Assembly (NCBI GenBank): GCA_016927095.1
Contig: JAFGNI010000622.1
Span: forward strand, 1-14,891
Length of the DNA stretch: 14,891 nt
Origin: Anaerolineae bacterium
GTDB lineage: Bacteria; Chloroflexota; Anaerolineae; B4-G1; SLSP01
Direction: 5' to 3'
The notes below the pieces were generated by a model. It worked only from the letters and a program-made list of their open reading frames with translations. It did no database searches and was not told the origin of the DNA. Positions within the stretch are counted from its first letter, which is position 1; each line of letters begins with the position of its first letter. The translations under genes were made by a program, and so were the position numbers. Positions 1 through 6,934 of this stretch are shown piece after piece.

Positions 1-1795
1 CCTCATTGACGTAGAATTGGTTGGCCATCGCCCGGTGGAGCCAACCCAGTTTCAGCCTTCCCATCGCCCGTAGCAATGGATCATTGGCTGCCACGTCCGC
101 GGTGAGCGGGCTGCGCCCATAGACCCACCACCCCACGAAGAGGCCTCCCACCGAGACCAGCAGTCCCAGGCCTAACGGCAGCCAGGGAGCTGCAGCCTCG
201 CCATGGACCGGCGCCTCTCCTGTCAGTAGGGAACGCATCACAAACGGCCCAAAGCGTCCCGGAAACCACCTACCCAGGATCGGGAAGTTGTCAGGAATCC
301 CAGTCCAACCGAGACCGATCGCGAACAGAGCCAGGATTGCCAACGGCACCACCATCACCGCCGGATTCTCGCGCGCATAGGTGGCCGCGCGTGTGCGCGG
401 TTTGCCAAGGAAGGTCAGGCTGATCTGGCGCGCCGAGTAGAAAGCCGTGAGCCCCGCGGCAACCAGGAGCCCCCAGAATACCCAACGATGGCTGCCCCAG
501 GCCAGTGTAAGAATCTCATCCTTGGACCAGAAGCCAGAGGTGATGAGCGGGAACCCGGACAGGGCCAAGCTTCCGGCCAAGAAGCTGACTGCCGTCACCG
601 GCATGCGAAAGCCTAGGCCACCCATCTTCCACATATCATTGGGGCTGAAATCTGGTGCGCCGGGGTGCGCCGGCACAGCGTGGCCGTGTGTGCGATGGTG
701 ACCGTACTCGACACCGTGAATGACCGATCCCGCTGCCATAAAGAGCAGCGCCTTGAAAAACGCGTGGGTGATGAGATGGAAAAGGCTGGCGGCATAAGCG
801 CCAATGCCCAGCGCAGCCACCATATAGCCCAACTGGCTAATCGTGGAGAACGCCAGCACACGCTTGATGTCAGTCTGTGCAACCGCTACGATGGCGGCGA
901 ACAGAGCAGTTGCCGTGCCCACGGCAGCGACAATGGGCATCGCCTGTGACACAGCAAGCAGAGGGAACGCCCGGATCATCAAGTACACACCGGCGGAGAC
1001 CATCGTGGCTGCGTGGATGAGTGCGGACGCTGGGGTTGGACCCTCCATCGCATCGGGCAACCAGAGATGCAGCGGAAGCTGCGCGCTCTTGCCGATCGTG
1101 CCACCGAAAAGCAGAAGCACGGCCACAGTCGCAACCGAGGCTCGCCCAATCAAAGTAGTTGCGGCCAGTTGTTCCACGGTGGCTGCGCTGAAGAGGTCCG
1201 AATACGCCAGGCTTCCCACCTGGGCATAGAGCAACACCAGCCCTAGGAGTAGGAAGAGATCGCCCGTCTTCGTGACCAAGAAGGCCTTGAGAGACGCATC
1301 CACCGCCGAGGGCTTCTCCCACCAGAAGCCAATCAGCAGGTAGGAGCAGGTGCCCATGATCTCCCAGAACACGAAAAAAGCCAATAGGCTGTCACAGACC
1401 ATCGCGCCGAGCATGGCGCCGGCGAACAGCGATATGTAGGCGAAGAAGCGGCTGACCTTCGGATCGCCCTTCATGTATCCAAGGCTGTAGATGAAGATCA
1501 TCAGGCAGACGAAACTCACCATAGCCGTCATGACGGCGTCCGTAGGATCCAAGTAGACACCGAGACCGACGATCTCATCCCCCATCGCGAACCATGGTAG
1601 CAGCATCTGCCAACGTGTCTCAGGCACCCTCACCAGGGACCAGAAGACCACTTGGGAGAGGACCACCGCCACGACGATACCCACGAGGGCGATGGATCGG
1701 CTCAGACGTGGGCTACGATGTCCGCCCAGAGCGATACAAGCGAAGGCCACGAACGGCGCAACCGGAATCAGCCAAGCCAAATTGGTTGAGAGCAC
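1..1795 (-). CDS. nuoL: NADH-quinone oxidoreductase subunit L (complex I antiporter-like subunit), 3' end beyond window
   Basis: Distal proton-pumping subunit of the complex I membrane arm, an integral membrane protein. The frame is open from a GTG at 1795 to base 1: 598 codons without a stop, so the last part of the protein is off the left edge (family length about 610-700 aa). Visible hallmarks are the FWEIMGTCSYLL helix with Glu145, the segment GGTIGKSAQLPLHLWLPDAM with Lys236 followed by EGPTPASALIHAATMVSAG, HLITHAFFKALLFMAAGS with Lys348, and SGFWSKDEIL with Lys425. These match the proton-path Glu/Lys residues of E. coli NuoL (E144, K229, K342, K399). The usual NRVGD motif reads TKTGD. 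GTG 1795 is the only ordinary start after the nuoK stop in this frame. It has a poor ribosome site of its own, and its first G is the last base of a short upstream reading frame's TAG. Confidence 0.95.
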   Translation of the reverse strand, partial: MLSTNLAWLIPVAPFVAFACIALGGHRSPRLSRSIALVGIVVAVVLSQVVFWSLVRVPETRWQMLLPWFAMGDEIVGLGVYLDPTDAVMTAMVSFVCLMIFIYSLGYMKGDPKVSRFFAYISLFAGAMLGAMVCDSLLAFFVFWEIMGTCSYLLIGFWWEKPSAVDASLKAFLVTKTGDLFLLLGLVLLYAQVGSLAYSDLFSAATVEQLAATTLIGRASVATVAVLLLFGGTIGKSAQLPLHLWLPDAMEGPTPASALIHAATMVSAGVYLMIRAFPLLAVSQAMPIVAAVGTATALFAAIVAVAQTDIKRVLAFSTISQLGYMVAALGIGAYAASLFHLITHAFFKALLFMAAGSVIHGVEYGHHRTHGHAVPAHPGAPDFSPNDMWKMGGLGFRMPVTAVSFLAGSLALSGFPLITSGFWSKDEILTLAWGSHRWVFWGLLVAAGLTAFYSARQISLTFLGKPRTRAATYARENPAVMVVPLAILALFAIGLGWTGIPDNFPILGRWFPGRFGPFVMRSLLTGEAPVHGEAAAPWLPLGLGLLVSVGGLFVGWWVYGRSPLTADVAANDPLLRAMGRLKLGWLHRAMANQFYVNE

Positions 1796-1845
1796 TATGG
1801 GACCAGTCCGTTTGAGGCCACGACCAAGGGCACAGCCAGCTCCAT
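1795..1845 (-). other. possible 16-codon leader reading frame coupled to nuoL
   Basis: Between nuoK and nuoL there is an ATG at 1845 with AGGG eight bases upstream. It opens a 16-codon frame (MELAVPLVVASNGLVP) that ends at TAG 1797-1795, overlapping the nuoL GTG as TAGTG. nuoL has no good Shine-Dalgarno of its own, so a ribosome ending here could restart at the GTG. This is inferred from layout only. The peptide matches no family I recognise, and the frame may be accidental. Confidence 0.3.
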
Positions 1846-1849
1846 TCCG

Positions 1850-2170
1850 CTAGCCCTGCAACAGATCTATCTCTTCCACGGCGACCGTGTTCTCGGTACG
1901 CCAGATGGAGATGATCAGAGCCAGCCCTAGCGCCGCTTCTGCAGCAGCGGTGGCGTAGAGCACAATGGCGAAGACTTTGCCCGTGGTCCGTGCTGGCTCG
2001 ATAAACCGCGCGAAAGCCACGAGATTCAGAACAACGGCATTCAGCATGATCTCGATCGACATCATGATGACGATAAGGTTCCGGTTCGCCAGCGTGCCAT
2101 AGACACCCACACAGAAGAGCGCGGCGCCCAGTATCAGATACCAAGACAGCGGAATCGTTGCCCCCCCCAT
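1850..2170 (-). CDS. nuoK: NADH-quinone oxidoreductase subunit K
   Basis: Small membrane subunit of the complex I proton-pumping arm (MrpC-like), 106 aa, the normal family length. It has three hydrophobic helices (about residues 9-27, 32-53 and 64-88). The two conserved membrane glutamates of the central proton path are Glu40 (in MMSIEIMLNAVVLNLVAF) and Glu78 (in ATAAAEAALG). The ATG at 2170 has AAGGA eight bases upstream, and only one base separates it from the nuoJ stop. The start codon is directly followed by a run of G: the plus strand shows eight C at 2161-2168, so sequencing or slippage errors would fall here. nuoL follows in the same frame after the TAG. Confidence 0.95.
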   Translation of the reverse strand: MGGATIPLSWYLILGAALFCVGVYGTLANRNLIVIMMSIEIMLNAVVLNLVAFARFIEPARTTGKVFAIVLYATAAAEAALGLALIISIWRTENTVAVEEIDLLQG

Positions 2171-2171
2171 C

Positions 2172-2672
2172 TCAACGTTCCTTCCCCAGGTAAAGCGACC
2201 CGATCAGCACCACCAGCATCATCACCGAAACGATCTCAAAGGGGAGCAGATAGCCCGCAGGATCGACCAGAGCGGCACCCAGGAGCACGAGCCCTTCCTC
2301 CAAAACAGGCACGGTTGGCTCCGTGGGCAACGGGAGCTGCAGGATCATCCAGACCATCACCGCGAAAAGCGCCACCGAGACAACGCCGGCTGACCAAGGA
2401 TCGTTCAGCGTCGGTCGATCCTCGCGCATAATGCCCTTGGTCACCATGATCGCGATGACGGTCAGAACCGCCACACCGCCGATGTAAATAAACAGCTGAA
2501 TGCCTGCCATGAAGGGCGACTCCAAGAATAGGTAGATCGCCGCCACACCAAAGAACGACGCGATCAGCCAGAGCGCACCATGGAAGATCCGGTGACAGAT
2601 CACCACGCGCACGGCTGCGCCCAATGCCATGATCGAAAAGAGGGCGAAAACAACCTGTCCGGGGGTTATCAT
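2172..2672 (-). CDS. nuoJ: NADH-quinone oxidoreductase subunit J
   Basis: Membrane subunit of the complex I proton-pumping arm, 166 aa, the usual size for the family. It has five hydrophobic segments. Diagnostic stretches are FHGALWLIASFFGVAAIYLF (typical second and third helix region), then MAGIQLFIYIGGVAVLTVIA with the conserved Tyr-x-Gly-Gly of the pi-bulge helix TM3, and a C-terminal PFEIVSVMMLVVLIGSLYLG. The ATG at 2672 is preceded by AAGGAGGG at a rather long 12-base spacing. It begins 9 bases after the nuoH stop. In standard clusters nuoI lies between nuoH and nuoJ. Here there is no room for it, so nuoI is truly absent from this position. Confidence 0.95.
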   Translation of the reverse strand: MITPGQVVFALFSIMALGAAVRVVICHRIFHGALWLIASFFGVAAIYLFLESPFMAGIQLFIYIGGVAVLTVIAIMVTKGIMREDRPTLNDPWSAGVVSVALFAVMVWMILQLPLPTEPTVPVLEEGLVLLGAALVDPAGYLLPFEIVSVMMLVVLIGSLYLGKER

Positions 2673-2681
2673 CCGCGTCAG

Positions 2682-3854
2682 CTACCCTCCTTGCAGAGCG
2701 TTGGCTTGACGTCGCTGTTCTCGCCTGCTCAAGTGCCCTTGGTACCAGAACAGGAAGGCAACCACCCCGGATCCCATGAGCAAATTCGCCAGCAGCAATC
2801 CAGCCGAACGGCCCCACCCCACCGGGACGCCCACGTTGGCTAGCAGCTTGTCAACGACCGCGACAACCATAAGGATCACCAAGCCCAACGGTACCAGGAA
2901 CTTCCAGTTGAACCCCAGAACCTGATCGATCCGTAAGCGGGGCATCGCCGCCCAGAACAGGTTGAGCACGTTGAAGACAAGAAAGGCTTTCAGCAGTATC
3001 CATACCGCACCTAGCAGCGGGATCTGGTTGACCCAGGGCCCCCGCCAACCGCCGAGAAACAGGATGGAGAAGAGCATGGATGTCGTGAAGGTGTTGATGA
3101 ACTCGGCTAGATAGAAGGCACCAAACATCATACCGCTGTATTCCGTGAAGTAACCAGCGACAATCTCGGAGTCAGCCTCCGCCAACTCGAAAGGCAGGCG
3201 CCCCACTTCAGCCGCTGATGCCAGGAAGAAGACCAAAGCAGCCAAGGGTACCGCAATGACATAGGGCACATCCTGGGCACGCACGATGTCCTGCAGCGAC
3301 AGAGACCCGGTGAGGAGCACCGGAACCAGGAGCGCCAGGATCTGTGGGACCTCGTAACCGATGATCTGTGACACGGCGCGGAACGCTCCCACCTCGGCAT
3401 ACTTGTTCCGAGAGCTCCAACCAGCCATGATCATCGAGAACGGCGCCAAGGAAGAGACGGCCACCACATAGAAGGCTCCCACGTCGAGGTCGACGACCTG
3501 AAGCCCGCGCGGGCCCAGCGGAATCACGGCCCAGACGGCAATCGCCACCGCGATGATCATCACCGGCGCAATCACAAAGACGGTGCGGTCAGCGCCCTGG
3601 GGTATGATCAGCTCTTTCGTTAGGATCTTGATCGCATCCGCCACCGTCTGAAAAAGCGCGAAAGGACCAGCATAGGTGCCCGCGTTCGTCGGGCCCAGAC
3701 GGTCCTGCATCCGCCCGATGACTTTGCGGGACTCCCAGATCAAGAACACCACAACGACCAGAGGCACCAAGGCCATCGCAGTGGCGCCGCCTGCCCGTCT
3801 GAGCAGCTCTAGCCAAAGCGCAGTGCCGCCACTCCCTACATCCACGCCAGCCAT
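2682..3854 (-). CDS. nuoH: NADH-quinone oxidoreductase subunit H
   Basis: Membrane subunit that forms the floor of the quinone cavity and the start of the proton channel in complex I. It is 390 aa with eight or more transmembrane helices. Conserved loops are intact: RMQDRLGP (residues 48-55), the loop around SRNKYAEVGAFRAVSQIIGY (148-167), and EVGRLPFELAEADSEIVAGY continuing into FTEYSG (216-241), plus RLRIDQ near 307. In complex I these loops contact NuoB and NuoD, neither of which is encoded here, so their retention argues that a partner still docks. The ATG at 3854 overlaps the end of nuoA by 19 bases, with a GGAAGGG immediately upstream. A GTG at 3845 has better spacing to the same purines and is a plausible alternative start. 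Confidence 0.95.
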   Translation of the reverse strand: MAGVDVGSGGTALWLELLRRAGGATAMALVPLVVVVFLIWESRKVIGRMQDRLGPTNAGTYAGPFALFQTVADAIKILTKELIIPQGADRTVFVIAPVMIIAVAIAVWAVIPLGPRGLQVVDLDVGAFYVVAVSSLAPFSMIMAGWSSRNKYAEVGAFRAVSQIIGYEVPQILALLVPVLLTGSLSLQDIVRAQDVPYVIAVPLAALVFFLASAAEVGRLPFELAEADSEIVAGYFTEYSGMMFGAFYLAEFINTFTTSMLFSILFLGGWRGPWVNQIPLLGAVWILLKAFLVFNVLNLFWAAMPRLRIDQVLGFNWKFLVPLGLVILMVVAVVDKLLANVGVPVGWGRSAGLLLANLLMGSGVVAFLFWYQGHLSRREQRRQANALQGG

Positions 3855-4192
3855 CCCTTCCGCCAGACATAGATCAAGCCGAAGCCGAGCAGGGCCACGA
3901 AGATGATCGCCTCTACGACAGCATACAGAGCCAGCTTCTGATAGGCAAGCGCCCAGGGGAAGAGGAAAGCCGCCTCCACATCAAAGGCCACGAACGCCAG
4001 GCCGTAGAGGTAGTACTGCGGCTTGAACTCAATCCAAGTCTCGCCAAAGGTGGGGTTCCCGCTCTCGTAGATCTGCAGCTTCCGCGGGTTCGTCTTCTTG
4101 GGACTCAACAACCACGCCAGAAGGATAGGAGCCACGCCGAAGAAGAGCGCGACGAGTAGGAACAGCCCGACAACCGCATACGGATGGATCAA
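3836..4192 (-). CDS. nuoA: NADH-quinone oxidoreductase subunit A
   Basis: Small membrane subunit of complex I next to the quinone cavity, 118 aa with three transmembrane helices. It carries the NuoA signature: LLSPKKTNPRKLQIYESGNP, then EFKPQYYLYGLAFVAFDVEA followed by AFLFPWA. The Cys usually found in the loop (YECG) is Ser here (YESG), as in some bacterial homologues. I place the start at TTG 4192, because AGGAGG lies nine bases upstream and the protein then begins at the usual distance from helix 1. A longer frame exists upstream but would add a non-conserved N-terminus and cross the promoter. It is the first gene of the nuo transcription unit and overlaps nuoH, with no nuoB, C or D following it. 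Confidence 0.93.
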   Translation of the reverse strand: MIHPYAVVGLFLLVALFFGVAPILLAWLLSPKKTNPRKLQIYESGNPTFGETWIEFKPQYYLYGLAFVAFDVEAAFLFPWALAYQKLALYAVVEAIIFVALLGFGLIYVWRKGWLAWM

Positions 4193-4220
4193 TCTCTGTT
4201 GCCTCCTATACCAAAACACG

Positions 4221-4248
4221 ATTATAGCACCAATGCCCAGGCAGCCAA
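4221..4248 (-). promoter_or_regulatory. sigma-70-like promoter for the nuo genes
   Basis: On the minus strand a perfect TATAAT (4226-4221) is preceded by TGC, an extended -10. A TTGGCT -35-like hexamer lies at 4248-4243 with a 16-base spacer. Transcription would start about 25 bases upstream of the nuoA TTG, giving a very short leader containing AGGAGG. It lies downstream of the hairpin that follows the polyferredoxin gene. Confidence 0.65.
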
Positions 4249-4265
4249 ACGGGCCCGCAACGCAG

Positions 4266-4295
4266 CGACGGGGTGGACCGCAGTCCACCCCGTCG
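4266..4295 (-). terminator. strong hairpin after the hdr/polyferredoxin operon (possible terminator)
   Basis: Perfect 13-bp GC-rich stem (4266-4278 with 4283-4295) around the tetraloop CGCA. A small 5-bp hairpin (4312-4325, AGCCC/GGGCT) lies between it and the polyferredoxin stop. No T-run follows on the minus strand, so this is not a textbook intrinsic terminator. It could instead be an mRNA 3'-end stabiliser. Its position between a stop codon and a new promoter favours a transcription unit boundary. Confidence 0.5.
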
Positions 4296-4331
4296 TCTCA
4301 AACGCATTCACAGCCCTGACGGGCTAAGCCG

Positions 4332-5357
4332 TCATTGTGCGCGAGCCTCACGGTTACCCTGAAGGGCCTTCAACAGCTCCTCACGGCGTGCGGCCTCCTG
4401 CTCCTGGAGCTCCCGACCTCCCTTCAGCGCTATGATCAGATCCCGTCGTTTGATCGCCCGCTTCCGCTCGATCTCGACCATGCTGGCCTTCTCATCTGCC
4501 AGCTTGGCTAGAGCCTCGACCCATGCGCCGCTCTGCACTGGTGTGTGGCGCACCCGCCAACGCTCCACCCATATAGGCAGTTCATCGGCGTTGGCGACGC
4601 GCTTCAGGGTCTTGGTATAGGTCACGCCCTGTGACTGGAGCGTGACCTCGTGCTCCTCAATGATTGGCTCGACGGGACAGATCTGCACACAGGCACCGCA
4701 CTTGATGCAGTAGTAGTCGGCCAGAACCAGCTCCCCCTCATCATTGATGTGAAGCGCGCGCGTGGGGCAGATATCTGCACAGGCAAAGCATCCCTCAATG
4801 CAGGCCTCGCGGCGAAGGACGACGGTACCCTCCCAGGGCTGCTGCACAGTGAAGGCGCCATCGCTAGCTACTTCGCACTGCCGACAGCGGATGCAATGCG
4901 CATCATCCACGACCAGCGTGTCCGCTTCCTCATCGTAGCTGATCACATCCGTCGGGCAGTTCTCGATAACGAAGTCCTTGTAGTCCCAGTTGAAGAGATC
5001 TCGGTCGAACTCATTCGACTCGGTGAGGTACGGGAACGCCTCATAGACTTGCACCGGAATCGACGGCTCACCGTTCAGCGTCAGGCTAATCGCGTTCACC
5101 GGGCACATCACGGCGCACATCCCACAGAAGATACACTTTTCTGGATCGACATCGACCAGGAGCTTGCTGCCCAAACGACCTTCCACAACTTTCCCGCCCG
5201 TGTGCGTTAGGGCATCCTTGGGACACACCTGTGGGCCCAGTTGGCAACCAACGCAACGCTCAAGGTCCCACCGCAATACATCATGATGGGTCACCATCTT
5301 GCGCTCCAGCACCAGCTCAGTATCAGTTCGCCGCTTCAGCGTACTTCCGCGCTTCAT
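4332..5357 (-). CDS. polyferredoxin with about five [4Fe-4S] motifs and a charged helical tail
   Basis: Soluble 341-aa iron-sulfur electron carrier, probably linking the Hdr/AOR enzymes to another partner. Cysteine groups: C35/C38/C45, C75/C78/C81/C85, C134 with C155/C158/C161, C186/C190/C193/C197 and C217/C220/C223/C227. That is 19 cysteines where five clusters need 20. The first motif (CVGCQLGPQVCP) has Gly41 where the third Cys should be. The C134 plus C155-161 set looks like a ferredoxin fold that kept one of its two clusters. Residues about 275-341 are a highly charged helix with no cysteine. The ATG at 5357 has AGGGAGG five bases upstream and starts 9 bases after the hdrB stop. It is the last gene before the nuo unit. 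I know of no precise family name. It resembles the polyferredoxins of methanogen energy-converting hydrogenases in general design only. Confidence 0.85.
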   Translation of the reverse strand: MKRGSTLKRRTDTELVLERKMVTHHDVLRWDLERCVGCQLGPQVCPKDALTHTGGKVVEGRLGSKLLVDVDPEKCIFCGMCAVMCPVNAISLTLNGEPSIPVQVYEAFPYLTESNEFDRDLFNWDYKDFVIENCPTDVISYDEEADTLVVDDAHCIRCRQCEVASDGAFTVQQPWEGTVVLRREACIEGCFACADICPTRALHINDEGELVLADYYCIKCGACVQICPVEPIIEEHEVTLQSQGVTYTKTLKRVANADELPIWVERWRVRHTPVQSGAWVEALAKLADEKASMVEIERKRAIKRRDLIIALKGGRELQEQEAARREELLKALQGNREARAQ

Positions 5358-5366
5358 GCTGCCTCC

Positions 5367-6254
5367 CTAGAAGCCCAGCCGGACCAATTGGCGCCGAGGC
5401 GACACCATATGGCGCTGAAACCCCAACGTAGTCGGGTCAAGCCCAAGGGCCAGCCCCATCACTTGGGTGAAATAGAGCACGGGCAGGTCCAGAGATTGAC
5501 CAACCGCCCGCTCTGCCTTGGTCTGGTAAGCGTCCAGCGCGGTATGGCACATCGGACATGCCAACATCACCACGTCAGCCGCGGCATCCTTGGCAGACAC
5601 CAGAACGTTGCCGGTCAACCGTGCCGTGACCTCACTGTGCGACAAGGCAAGCGCGCCGCCGCAGCACTTCGCCTTCATCGGATAATCTATCACTTGCGCA
5701 CCCAAGACGGCTGCGAGGTCATCAAGACCGGTTGGACGCTCCGTACTATCAAAGACGTCGCGCGGGCGGGTCAGCATACATCCGTAGTAAGAGGCTACCT
5801 TCAATTCTCGCAGGGGATTCACCACACGCAACCTGATCTCGTCCAGCCCAAACTCGGTCGTCAAGACGTAGAGCGGGTGTAGGACCTCGATGGATTCAGT
5901 CAACTCGAGCCCGTCACGCAGATGAGCGTTGAGATCCTGGCGGAGCGCCTTGTCCTCTGCAACCCGCTTGCTCGCTTGCCGTAGGTTCTTGTAGCATCCG
6001 CTACAAGGCGCCACGATGCGATCGAATCCCTGGGCCTGAGCAAGTGCAAGATTGCGCGCTGGCAAAGTGATCCCCGCCTCCCTGCTATTCACGCTCGCGT
6101 GTACCGCCCCGCAGCAGTTCCAGTCGTCAAGCTCGACCAGCTCGATCCCCAGGTGTGCGAAAACCGCCCGCACCGACAGGTCGTATTCCTTGGCGCCGGA
6201 CAGCAGGCTGCAGCCTGGATAGTAGGCGTACCGGGTCTCAGTTGCGCGCGTCAC
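5367..6254 (-). CDS. hdrB: CoB-CoM heterodisulfide reductase-like subunit B
   Basis: Subunit carrying two CCG domains, each of which binds a noncubane [4Fe-4S] cluster used for disulfide reduction or electron transfer in Hdr complexes. It is 295 aa, normal for HdrB. Both CCG sets are complete: C15, C47-C48 (DWNCCGA), C84 and C87 (APCSGC), then C159, C197-C198 (KAKCCGGAL), C233 and C236 (ACPMC). The start is GTG at 6254, which overlaps the hdrC TGA as GTGA and has a purine-rich GGGAAGGGAGAAGG upstream. Another GTG at 6275 is possible. The overlap implies translational coupling to hdrC. In organisms without coenzymes M and B the substrate of HdrB is unknown; it may pass electrons to a disulfide or another protein rather than act on CoM-S-S-CoB. 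Confidence 0.93.
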   Translation of the reverse strand: MTRATETRYAYYPGCSLLSGAKEYDLSVRAVFAHLGIELVELDDWNCCGAVHASVNSREAGITLPARNLALAQAQGFDRIVAPCSGCYKNLRQASKRVAEDKALRQDLNAHLRDGLELTESIEVLHPLYVLTTEFGLDEIRLRVVNPLRELKVASYYGCMLTRPRDVFDSTERPTGLDDLAAVLGAQVIDYPMKAKCCGGALALSHSEVTARLTGNVLVSAKDAAADVVMLACPMCHTALDAYQTKAERAVGQSLDLPVLYFTQVMGLALGLDPTTLGFQRHMVSPRRQLVRLGF

Positions 6255-6934
6255 GATGCCTTCTCCCTTCCCCACCCCATCAGCAGCCCGGCGACCAAGG
6301 CAACCAGGGCACCTCCCAGGGCGCCGCCGATCGCTTTCTTCGCGCCGGCATTGCCCGGCAACGCCACACCCGTGGCAACCCGTAGCTTGGTCGAGGGCGT
6401 CACCTCGAGCTCGGCAATCTCCTCCGGATCCGCAACACGCTCGGGCAACAACGGCAGCTTGCCCTTCACGATCATCTTCAGCCCTATCGGCACCATCCCC
6501 AGCAAACTGACCACATCCAGCACCCGCAGATAGTAACGGGTCATCAGCTCGGGCTCATACATGCGACCATGCGTCTGTACGGTCTCCGCGAAAGCCTGCC
6601 CGAACTCGGCCTCTTTGTCCTGGGCATACCCCTTGGCCACGGCAAGTCGCCGCAGGTCAGCCATCAGATCCGTGATCTCGATGCCCCGTGGGCACCGGTT
6701 GGCACAGGAGTAGCAGGAGACACATCGCCAGATATCGGGGCTGGAGAGCACCGCTGCCTCCTCGCCAGCCTGGATCAGGTGCATGATCCGGCGCGGGCCA
6801 AACACCATCTCGTCAATCACAGGGCATGATCCGGAGCAGGTACCACACTGATAGCACTGGAGGACAAGCCGGCCACCATCGGTCGCTAAGACCTCCTGTA
6901 GGAAGGGATTCATCGTATGATCAGTACCCGCCAT
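6251..6934 (-). CDS. hdrC: heterodisulfide reductase-like subunit C with hydrophobic C-terminal tail
   Basis: Iron-sulfur subunit that bridges HdrA and HdrB, 227 aa. It has two standard motifs, C27/C30/C33/C37 (CYQCGTCSGSCP) and C71/C74/C77/C81 (CVSCYSCANRCP), so two [4Fe-4S] clusters. The N-terminal two thirds are ordinary HdrC. The last 30 residues are not: after a linker, residues 201-219 are an uncharged run of Gly, Ala, Leu and Val followed by WGREKAS, which looks like a single membrane anchor. ATG 6934 shares one base with the hdrA TAA (TAATG) and has GGGGGGAG upstream. A second Met at codon 8 lacks a good ribosome site. The 3' end overlaps hdrB by 4 bases. Confidence 0.93.
   Translation of the reverse strand: MAGTDHTMNPFLQEVLATDGGRLVLQCYQCGTCSGSCPVIDEMVFGPRRIMHLIQAGEEAAVLSSPDIWRCVSCYSCANRCPRGIEITDLMADLRRLAVAKGYAQDKEAEFGQAFAETVQTHGRMYEPELMTRYYLRVLDVVSLLGMVPIGLKMIVKGKLPLLPERVADPEEIAELEVTPSTKLRVATGVALPGNAGAKKAIGGALGGALVALVAGLLMGWGREKAS

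Noticed and set aside
4650..5210. Long plus-strand frame opposite the polyferredoxin gene, and similar plus-strand frames at 5241-5882, 8377-8973 and 10031-11110
   Set aside because: They are antisense shadows of well-supported minus-strand genes and their translations resemble no protein family.
4332..5357. Polyferredoxin as a displaced NuoI
   Set aside because: NuoI is a short protein with two clusters and an N-terminal amphipathic membrane helix. This protein is 341 aa with five cysteine groups and no such helix, so it is at most a functional analogue.
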